44,821 bases of DNA. It comes from JAJNNC01 sp038232695 (GTDB lineage: Bacteria > Bacteroidota > Bacteroidia > Cytophagales > Cyclobacteriaceae). Each line of letters begins with the position of its first letter. The first letter of the stretch is position 1. Shown piece by piece: positions 38,740-44,821 of this stretch. Under the pieces are notes generated by a model. The model saw only the letters and a list, made by a program, of their open reading frames with translations, was not told the origin of the DNA and made no database searches. The stretch covers positions 1 through 44,821 of the forward strand of contig JBBSNI010000003.1 of the NCBI GenBank assembly GCA_038232695.1. The letters are read 5' to 3'. The position numbers and the translations under genes are program-made.

Positions 38740-41160
38740 TTATTCATACCGTAAACTGTCCACCGGGTTGGCTAAGGCGGCTCGGATGGTTTGGAAACTG
38801 ATGGTAAGCAGGGCAATGAGCAGTATGAAACAGGTAGGAGCCAGCAGCAGCCATATACTGATGTCAATACGGAAAGCATAGTGTTGCAACCACGCCCGGA
38901 TGCCCCAGTAAGCCAAGGGCCAAGCGATCAGATTGGCGAGCAGCATCAGTTTGATCAGGTCTTTGTTGAGTAAAAATAAAATACGACTTACGGAAGCGCC
39001 TAATACTTTTCTGATCCCAATTTCCTTGGTTCGTTGGGTCGTCGCATAAGAAACTAATCCGAACAGCCCTAAGCTGGCGACCAAGATGGCCAGCCCGGAA
39101 AACAGACTGAACACTTTGCTGAACTGCTGATCGGCTTTGTACTGGGCGTTGAAAAAGTCATCCAGGAAGAAATAGTCAAACGGATTATTGGGAAAAACTT
39201 CTGCAAACGTTGACTTTACCTTGGATACCAAATCACCAACATTGGCTTGATTGGTTTTGACAAGATAATAGTTATAACCATAGTCGTCGGAGGCATAATG
39301 AAAGAGCATCGGTTGCAGGGCGTTTTTCAAAGATTGCTGATGAAAGTCAGCTACGACGCCCACAATGTCAGCCGTTCGGTCTCCTATCTGTAGCTTCTGT
39401 AAAACCGCTTGTTCAGGATTTTGGAAGCCCAATACCTGGGAAGCTGTTTCATTGATCACGACCTGTTGGCTGCGTTCATCAAGCGCAGGATCAAATACTC
39501 TTCCGGCTATAGTTTTGATTTGAAGCAGATCAAAGAAATGCGTTTCTACCAACGCACCGGTAAAGGTAGCGGTCGGTTTTTCGTTGGGCAGACTGATGTT
39601 ATCATTTTGCCAATAAATTTCTTTTCCCGGGACTTCATTGGCAGCAGTTGCCTGCACAATGCCAGGTAGTTTGTCAAGTTTACTTTTAAAGGTTCCCCAG
39701 TTGCTTTGTGTAGCATCGGTAGCTTTCGGCGCCTGGATGACCATGACCTGCCGGACGTTCATTCCCAGGTCTTGATTTCTCATAAAAAAAAGCTGGCGGT
39801 GAGCGGCTAAAGTACCTGCGATCAGCACGATGGAGACTACAAACTGAAACACCACCAAACCCTTTCTGAAAACGATACCTTGCCTCTGGCGGCTAAAGTT
39901 ACCTTTCAACACGCTGATGGGCTTAAAATGAGAAAGTACAAAAGCAGGATAGAGGCTGGAAGCCAAAGCACTAAACAGCAGCAGCCCCAAAAGAAGCAGC
40001 AAGGACACGGCGTTGGTCCCTATAGAAAATGCTGACGGTATTCCAGAGAGTTTATTAAAAGCGGCAGCACTTACCTGTACGAGCGTGACGGCAAGCAAAA
40101 TACCGATCAGGTTGAGTACCAAAGACTCCGTAATAAATTGCCAGATAAGCTGAGCGCGCAACGCGCCCGCTACTTTGCGAATGCCTACTTCTTTGGCCCG
40201 TTGGACAGCACGTGCCGTAGAGAGGTTGATAAAGTTGACAAGGGCAATGATTAGAATAAACACAGCTACGGCGGAAAGGAAATAAATGCTTTTGGCGCTT
40301 CCGTTGGCTTCTATCTCATGCAGCAGATCGGAGTGCAAATGAATAGCTTGCAGCGGCTGCAAAAAGAACTGCCACCGGGTATCAATCTCCCGTAAAAACT
40401 TTTCGTTATACTTCATGGCAATCCCGGAAAGTTTGTCGTTCAGTGCCGTTATGTTGGTGTTAGGATGGAGCAACACATAGGTATACAAATTATTCCAACC
40501 CCATGACTGATCAATGTCTTTACCAATAAACTCGTGCAAGGTGGGATAAGAAAGCAGTATCTGAGGTTTCAGATGCGCATTAGCGGGTATGTCTTCAAAC
40601 ACTCCTTTTACGGTAAAAGAAGCCGCGCCATCCAGATTATTACTATGCAAAGCGATCACCTGGTTCATCGGATCAGTTTGACCAAAAATTTTATCAGCCA
40701 TGGAGCGGGAGATCAGCACGGTAAAAGGCTGCGCAAGCGCCGTCTGGGCATTGCCTCGTAGTATAGGAAAAGAAAAAAGATGAAAGAAAGACGTATCCGT
40801 TAAGTAGATTTGTGTTTCTCTGACGCTGGCTTGTTCGTAAGTAATAACGGCTTCGCCCAGAATCACCAGCCGCGTAAAATCCGCTACTTCAGGAAAATCA
40901 GCCTGCAGGACAGCCCCCAACGCCGGATAGGTTCTGGCATTTTGGCTTTCCAGTACACTGCCTTTGTAACTTTGGTAAGCAACTCTATAAGCATTTTCTG
41001 TTTCTTTGTGAAAATCATCATAGCTCAACTCAAACCTAACATACTGCAAGATCAACAAGCAAGCCGCCATACCAATGGCAAGCCCAAGAATATTGATCAA
41101 ACTGAAAACTTTGTTTTTCAGCAGATTGCGGTAGGCGATGGTGAGGTAGTTGCGTAGCAT
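38740..41160 (-). CDS. FtsX/MacB-type ABC transporter permease (paralogue 1, first of operon)
   Basis: The protein has 806 residues and begins MLRNYLTIAYRNLLKNKV, with first span NILGLAIGMAACLLILQYVR, FtsX motif AKEVGIRKVAGALRAQLIWQ near 305, and a second FtsX domain with RTKEIGIRKVLGASVSRILF near 700. The end is SFQTIRAALANPVDSLRYE. The two halves each hold four spans around a MacB_PCD-like periplasmic domain. It is the most upstream gene of the array on the minus strand, so the operon promoter should lie in 41161-41342; no convincing box was found there. No ATPase or periplasmic adaptor gene is present in the window, so the partner must be encoded elsewhere. Confidence 0.92.
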   Translation of the reverse strand: MLRNYLTIAYRNLLKNKVFSLINILGLAIGMAACLLILQYVRFELSYDDFHKETENAYRVAYQSYKGSVLESQNARTYPALGAVLQADFPEVADFTRLVILGEAVITYEQASVRETQIYLTDTSFFHLFSFPILRGNAQTALAQPFTVLISRSMADKIFGQTDPMNQVIALHSNNLDGAASFTVKGVFEDIPANAHLKPQILLSYPTLHEFIGKDIDQSWGWNNLYTYVLLHPNTNITALNDKLSGIAMKYNEKFLREIDTRWQFFLQPLQAIHLHSDLLHEIEANGSAKSIYFLSAVAVFILIIALVNFINLSTARAVQRAKEVGIRKVAGALRAQLIWQFITESLVLNLIGILLAVTLVQVSAAAFNKLSGIPSAFSIGTNAVSLLLLLGLLLFSALASSLYPAFVLSHFKPISVLKGNFSRQRQGIVFRKGLVVFQFVVSIVLIAGTLAAHRQLFFMRNQDLGMNVRQVMVIQAPKATDATQSNWGTFKSKLDKLPGIVQATAANEVPGKEIYWQNDNISLPNEKPTATFTGALVETHFFDLLQIKTIAGRVFDPALDERSQQVVINETASQVLGFQNPEQAVLQKLQIGDRTADIVGVVADFHQQSLKNALQPMLFHYASDDYGYNYYLVKTNQANVGDLVSKVKSTFAEVFPNNPFDYFFLDDFFNAQYKADQQFSKVFSLFSGLAILVASLGLFGLVSYATTQRTKEIGIRKVLGASVSRILFLLNKDLIKLMLLANLIAWPLAYWGIRAWLQHYAFRIDISIWLLLAPTCFILLIALLTISFQTIRAALANPVDSLRYE

Positions 41161-41283
41161 AGATCAGGGTTTATAAAAAGCAATTTGAACAAAATAGCAT
41201 GACATCCTGTATTTCAAACCCAACCTCCGTGCCATCCCCCTTTACGTAGCAGAAACGAAGGTTAGATGCTTTTTACAGACAAA

Positions 41284-41304
41284 AGTGTATCAATCTAATA
41301 CACT
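41284..41304. promoter_or_regulatory. Palindrome upstream of the decayed toxin-antitoxin locus
   Basis: AGTGTAT-CAATCTA-ATACACT is a perfect 7-bp inverted repeat with a 7-base spacer. It lies 39 bp before the antitoxin-like ORF and between divergent transcription units. It could be an operator for the former antitoxin or for the permease operon; there is no direct evidence. Confidence 0.35.
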
Positions 41305-41342
41305 GCTTTGTGCCAGAATGATACAGTACAGAAGCTTACAGA

Positions 41343-41474
41343 ATGATCCCGGTCATTGAAGAATTATCCGATGCTATACAACAGAGCGGCATGGACTATG
41401 AAAAGGAATTAAAAGCAGCCAAGCAACAGGCCTGGCAACGACACAAACACGAACGTTATCCAGACCTGGAATGA
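41343..41474 (+). pseudogene. Remnant antitoxin (C-terminal part) of a PIN toxin-antitoxin locus
   Basis: The ORF has 43 codons, MIPVIEELSDAIQQSGMDYE at the start and HKHERYPDLE at the end. It aligns with the C-terminal half of the antitoxin at 33602-33820: AIQQSGMDYEKELKAAKQQA against AIEKSGIDWEEALEKARVEA, with matching flanks. The frame is open upstream only to a stop at 41319-41321, so the N-terminal dimerisation part is missing. Its stop overlaps a following ATG in ATGA, exactly as in the intact pair. It is probably a decayed homologue rather than a recent copy, since residue identity is modest. Confidence 0.65.
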
Positions 41475-41590
41475 AAGAGTATACTATTTCTAACCTTATT
41501 TGTGACAACCACTATACTGCTTCCAATGACATATCTTCTCTATTAAAAGGATTTACTGTTGGCTTCCCCGGCAATTCCACGTATTTTTGA
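41471..41590 (+). pseudogene. Remnant of the PIN toxin start
   Basis: Only the first four residues (MKEY) match the intact toxin start. The rest (TISNLICDNHYTASND, then to FPGNSTYF at the stop) does not show PIN motifs. The 4-base ATGA overlap with the antitoxin remnant and the MKEY start make it likely that this was the toxin gene, mostly deleted. The stop lies 29 bp before the FAH-family gene. Confidence 0.45.
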
Positions 41591-41619
41591 TCTTTGCACA
41601 ACTGACAACCTGACCAAGT

Positions 41620-42456
41620 ATGAAAATCTACAAAACACGTTCCGGCATCCTGCTCGAGCATAAAGACCGTTTCTTCCTGGACAATGAGAAAGACTGGGAC
41701 AAATTTATCAACCAGAACAACCTCTACGATACGGTCATACAGACGCTCAACGCCTGGAAGCCGGCAGAAAACCCGCAGCGCCTTTTGGCAGAAGAACTGC
41801 TGCCGCCCATCGGTACGCAGGAAGTGTGGGCAGCGGGCGTCACCTACTACCGCAGCCGCAACGCCCGGATGGAAGAATCCAAAAACGCGGGCGGCGGCAG
41901 CTTCTACGACCGCGTCTACGAAGCGGACCGCCCCGAACTGTTTTTTAAAGCCACCCATTATCGCACGGTAGGGCACAACGGTACGGTCAGGGTTCGCCGC
42001 GACTCTTCCTGGGATGTGCCGGAGCCGGAGTTTACCCTGATGGTCACACGCGCCGGAAAGATCATCGGCTATACCATCGGGAATGATATGTCGTCGCGGA
42101 GTATCGAGGGAGAAAATCCGCTGTATCTGCCCCAGGCAAAATCCTATGAGGGCAGCACCGCCATCGGCCCCTGCATCTACGTAAGCCCGCAGCCACCCCC
42201 TGCCGACACGCCGATCAGGTTGGTGATTGAACGTTCCGGCGAAGTTGTTTTCCAGGGAGAGACGGCTTTGAGTCAGATGAAACGAACACCTGACGAACTT
42301 GTAGGTTACCTCTATAGAGAATGTGCCTTCCCGCAAGGCTGCCTGCTGATGACCGGCACAGGCATTATTCCCGAAAATGATTTTACATTGGCTTCCGGCG
42401 ATGTCATCAGGATCACGATTGATCCTATCGGTACGCTGATCAATACGGTAGCCTGA
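41620..42456 (+). CDS. Fumarylacetoacetate hydrolase-family protein, probable 2-keto-3-deoxy-pentonate dehydratase
   Basis: The protein has 278 residues and the FAH fold: VWAAGVTYYRSRNARMEES, PELFFKATHYRTVGHNG, the metal-binding EPEFTLMVTRAGKIIGYTIG, NDMSSRSIEGENPLYLPQAK and TAIGPCIYV, ending with MTGTGIIPENDFTLASGDVI. In the Weimberg-type oxidative pentose pathway, dehydratases of this fold (for example XylX-type) convert 2-keto-3-deoxy-xylonate or -arabinonate to alpha-ketoglutarate semialdehyde. The next gene, 26 bp downstream, encodes a dehydrogenase of the family that oxidises that product, which supports this role. Other FAH hydrolases cannot be excluded from sequence alone. The pentonate dehydratase and sugar dehydrogenase of the pathway are not in the window. 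Confidence 0.82.
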   Translation: MKIYKTRSGILLEHKDRFFLDNEKDWDKFINQNNLYDTVIQTLNAWKPAENPQRLLAEELLPPIGTQEVWAAGVTYYRSRNARMEESKNAGGGSFYDRVYEADRPELFFKATHYRTVGHNGTVRVRRDSSWDVPEPEFTLMVTRAGKIIGYTIGNDMSSRSIEGENPLYLPQAKSYEGSTAIGPCIYVSPQPPPADTPIRLVIERSGEVVFQGETALSQMKRTPDELVGYLYRECAFPQGCLLMTGTGIIPENDFTLASGDVIRITIDPIGTLINTVA

Positions 42457-42482
42457 ATTTTTTAATCCCTAACCACAAAATT

Positions 42483-44072
42483 ATGCCACTCACCGGAGAA
42501 CAAATTATTGCTGCTCATTTTGCCAAAACCGAGACCGAAGCCTTCCAGGGTATCAATCCCGTCAGCGGACAGCCGCTGGACACTACATATTATGAAGCCA
42601 GCCGCGAAGAAATAGACCGCGCCATCCGGAAAGCCGAAGAAGCTTTTCGCATTTACCGGAAAAAATCCGGAGAGGAAAAAGCGACTTTCCTGGAGCGTAT
42701 CGGCGAAGAGATCATGGCGCTGGGCGACGAACTGCTGACGCGCTGCGAACAGGAGACCGGGCTGCCGCAAGGACGGTTGCAGGGCGAACGCGCCCGTACA
42801 GTCAACCAACTCAAACTTTTTGCTACCTTGCTGCGCGAAGGCTCCTGGGTAGACGCCCGCATCGATACGGCGGAGCCCGACCGTCAGCCGCTGCCTAAGC
42901 CCGACCTGCGGCAGATGCATATTGCCCTGGGGCCGGTAGGCATTTTCGGGGCCAGCAACTTTCCGCTGGCTTTTTCGGTAGCAGGCGGCGACACGGCTTC
43001 TGCACTGGCAGCCGGTTGTTCTATCGTGGTCAAAGGTCACCCTTCGCACCCGGGCACCTCTGAAATGGTCGGCAGGGCTATCGTCAAAGCCGTGCAGACA
43101 ACCGGTATGCCCGAAGGCGTGTTTTCGCTATTGCAGGGCAAAACGCCGTTTGTGGGTATGTCTATGGTCAACCACCCGCTCATCAAAGCCATCGGCTTTA
43201 CCGGCTCATTTCGGGGGGGCAAAGCCCTGTTTGATGCCGCCGCCAAGCGGGAAGAGCCTATTCCGGTCTATGCCGAAATGGGCAGCATCAATCCCGTATT
43301 TATCTTACCAGGCGCTATGAAAGCCAAAGGACAACAGATCGCCGAAGGATTGGTCGGTTCTATCAATTTAGGGGTGGGGCAGTTCTGTACTAATCCGGGC
43401 GTCGTATTATCCTTGCAGTCCGATGAAGCGGAAAGCTTTCAGCAGCAGGTAAGCCATTTGATAGAAAAAGCTTCTACCGGTGCCATGCTCAACGAAAGTA
43501 TCCGGAAAGGCTACCGTGAGGGCACCCAAAAGTTCAGCCAGACCGAAGGTGTCACTGTGCTGGCGCAGGGGCATCCGGCAGAGGTGGCTTTTGCTGCTCA
43601 GCCTTATGTATTTGGCACCAGCGCCGCGCATTTTATCGAGCATCCTGACCTGTCGGAAGAGGTATTCGGACCTTCCTCCCTGCTGGTGACGGCACAAGAT
43701 AAAAGAGAACTCCTCAAAGCGGCCGACCGGCTAGAAGGACACTTGACGGCTACCTTACATGCGACCGAAGAAGACCTCCAAGAATACCAGGATTTGATCG
43801 CCATCCTAGAAAGAAAAGTAGGACGGCTGCTGGTCAATGGTTTTCCTACCGGCGTAGAAGTCTGCCATGCGATGGTACACGGCGGCCCTTTTCCGGCAAC
43901 GACCGATTCCAAAACCACTTCGGTAGGCACCGCCGCCATCGAGCGGTTTAGCCGCCCGGTCTGCTATCAAAACTTCCCACAATCTGCCCTGCCTGAGTCG
44001 CTTAAAGATGAGAATCCGCTGGGTATCTGGCGTTTGGTCAATGGGGAAATGACAAAAGATAGCGTTGGCTGA
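42483..44072 (+). CDS. NADP-type aldehyde dehydrogenase, probable alpha-ketoglutarate semialdehyde dehydrogenase
   Basis: The protein has 529 residues. Catalytic Glu265 is in YAEMGSINPVFILP and catalytic Cys302 in GVGQFCTNPGVV. The cofactor region includes GPVGIFGASNFPLAFSVAGG, AAGCSIVVKGHPSHPGTSE and IGFTGSFRGGKALF. The sequence MPLTGEQIIA at the start and the C-terminal LVNGFPTGVEVCHAMVHGG are typical of the KGSADH group, which turns alpha-ketoglutarate semialdehyde into alpha-ketoglutarate for the TCA cycle. It follows the FAH-family gene by 26 bp and is surely cotranscribed. The semialdehyde also arises from hydroxyproline or glucarate, but the FAH partner favours pentose degradation. All key residues are present. 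Confidence 0.9.
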   Translation: MPLTGEQIIAAHFAKTETEAFQGINPVSGQPLDTTYYEASREEIDRAIRKAEEAFRIYRKKSGEEKATFLERIGEEIMALGDELLTRCEQETGLPQGRLQGERARTVNQLKLFATLLREGSWVDARIDTAEPDRQPLPKPDLRQMHIALGPVGIFGASNFPLAFSVAGGDTASALAAGCSIVVKGHPSHPGTSEMVGRAIVKAVQTTGMPEGVFSLLQGKTPFVGMSMVNHPLIKAIGFTGSFRGGKALFDAAAKREEPIPVYAEMGSINPVFILPGAMKAKGQQIAEGLVGSINLGVGQFCTNPGVVLSLQSDEAESFQQQVSHLIEKASTGAMLNESIRKGYREGTQKFSQTEGVTVLAQGHPAEVAFAAQPYVFGTSAAHFIEHPDLSEEVFGPSSLLVTAQDKRELLKAADRLEGHLTATLHATEEDLQEYQDLIAILERKVGRLLVNGFPTGVEVCHAMVHGGPFPATTDSKTTSVGTAAIERFSRPVCYQNFPQSALPESLKDENPLGIWRLVNGEMTKDSVG

Positions 44073-44107
44073 AGCTGTCAGGTAGGCATGTGAAAATACA
44101 TAGGTGT

Positions 44108-44821
44108 TTATTGGGTAGTAAGTTTTACTGTATTTAGTATGTTCATTGCCGTACACAAATAAATTGCTGATAGTTGTTGACATATTGGGGAAAGATTCTT
44201 AGGTGTTGCTTGATAAAGAATTGGAAAGCGCGTAGTCCTACCTGCCGGCAGGCAGGTCTGGAAGAAGGAATAGGCATCAATACGATCTTTTCGTAAGAAC
44301 TTGGGAAGATAGGCTTGCAATTTATGCTGAAAAGTAGCCAGGGCAAAGACCAAAAGGAAAGCAATACAAACTACCATGAGTAAGCTGCTCAAGCGTTCCG
44401 GGTCGTCTATTTTGACTTTATGGATATTGAAACCTCGGGATTTGATGTCTCCAAAGATGGTCTCTATGCTAAAACGTCTGCTATAGTAGTCCATGATGTC
44501 TTTAGCCACCGTGGCGCGGCCCAATCCAGATTGCTCACTAAATAAATAGGCTCGCTATGCTGTCTGCTGTGCCAGACCAGAGAGTTGATCGGTCCATAGC
44601 AGGCTTGCGTAAAACTAACCTGCTCTATGAACCAATACTGATGTTCTTGCATTGGATAAAGTTCGCCAATAGAGAAGCTTTCCCCGCCTGCGGTAGTGAT
44701 AAGGTTGGTTTTAGCCGTTCTCAGGGCATATTTCCAGTCTTGCCCCTCACAGAATGCTTGTACCGGGCCGCCCTTTAGATTTGTAAAACAAAGCATAACT
44801 TTAGAAAGTACAAAATAACAA
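44108..44821 (-). pseudogene. IS4-family transposase, frameshifted and running off the window
   Basis: The first frame (open at the right edge, MLCFTNLKGGPVQAFCEGQD onward) ends the DDE core at SLVWHSRQHSEPIYLVSNLD. One base short near 44515-44525 shifts it to the second frame, which continues GRATVAKDIMDYYSRRFSIE, TIFGDIKSRGFNIHKVKIDD. This contains the IS4 Y-(2)-R-(3)-E-(6)-K signature. A hydrophobic segment (SLLMVVCIAFLLVF) and a C-terminal tail end at 44108. The N-terminal part, with the first catalytic Asp, would lie beyond the window. A palindromic repeat is embedded in the tail. A programmed frameshift is possible but there is no clear slippery run at the site. Confidence 0.8.
44240..44257. 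repeat. Palindromic CCTGCCGGCAGG-type element inside a transposase gene
   Basis: ACCTGCC-GGCA-GGCAGGT makes a 7-bp hairpin and contains the perfect palindrome CCTGCCGGCAGG. It is read in frame as CLPAGR within the transposase tail. This core is known as a dispersed palindromic repeat in several bacterial groups; no other copy was noticed in this window. Confidence 0.65.

Noticed and set aside
44464..44534. Programmed ribosomal frameshift in the IS4-type transposase
   Set aside because: No slippery run or following stem was seen at the overlap, and IS4 elements normally have one frame; a simple one-base deletion fits better.

Overview
The window reads as a chromosomal piece of a Bacteroidota bacterium, most likely Cytophagales. 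The evidence is a type IX secretion (T9SS) PorU2-like sortase next to a PorV/PorQ-type protein, a cluster of about 800-residue FtsX/MacB-type permeases, weak Shine-Dalgarno signals, and TAnnTTTG-type promoter boxes. No rRNA, tRNA or CRISPR array was found.

Layout. 1-3.7 kb: the 3' end of a GH144/glucoamylase-like enzyme, an FG-GAP/PQQ-like propeller protein and a polysaccharide flippase. 3.7-5.1 kb: a secreted protein with a C-terminal Hint (intein/hedgehog-type) domain and a structured intergenic repeat. 5.1-7.8 kb: clpB with a strong terminator. 7.8-9.8 kb: a scrapyard made of an IS982-type transposase tail, a secreted-protein gene that has lost its 5' end, a 239-bp fragment of a second, divergent clpB, and an IS630-family element with a central deletion. 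9.9-11.9 kb: a stress cassette of ECF sigma factor, two small membrane proteins and Hsp20. 12.2-19.9 kb: the GlgE alpha-glucan pathway (glgE, a treS-maltokinase fusion and glgB), where glgB is split by one in-frame TAA. 19.9-26.5 kb: the PorU2-like and PorV-like genes, whose 5' ends have both been rewritten by short dispersed repeats. 26.5-28.5 kb: repeat-rich intergenic DNA, a small coiled-coil ORF and a ThuA-domain protein. 28.6-30.6 kb: an OLD-like ATPase that overlaps a small unknown gene. 30.7-41.2 kb: four FtsX/MacB-type permease paralogues with a PIN toxin-antitoxin pair lodged between two of them. 41.3-44.1 kb: a decayed second copy of that toxin-antitoxin family, then a dehydratase (FAH fold) and aldehyde dehydrogenase pair typical of oxidative pentose degradation. 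44.1 kb to the end: a frameshifted IS4-type transposase.

How the genes work together. TreS isomerises trehalose and maltose, its fused kinase makes maltose-1-phosphate, GlgE polymerises that into alpha-1,4-glucan, and GlgB should add branches. The nonsense codon would stop branching unless it is read through or is a sequence error. The PorV-like and PorU2-like proteins belong to T9SS cargo maturation at the cell surface. The sigma factor cassette probably controls its own small membrane proteins and heat-shock protein.

The most unusual themes are (i) short low-complexity or palindromic repeats that recur between genes and in places code for protein N-termini or internal residues, (ii) gene debris that is datable from its substitution pattern, and (iii) a permease array whose first ~59 coding bases are nearly identical while the bodies differ.
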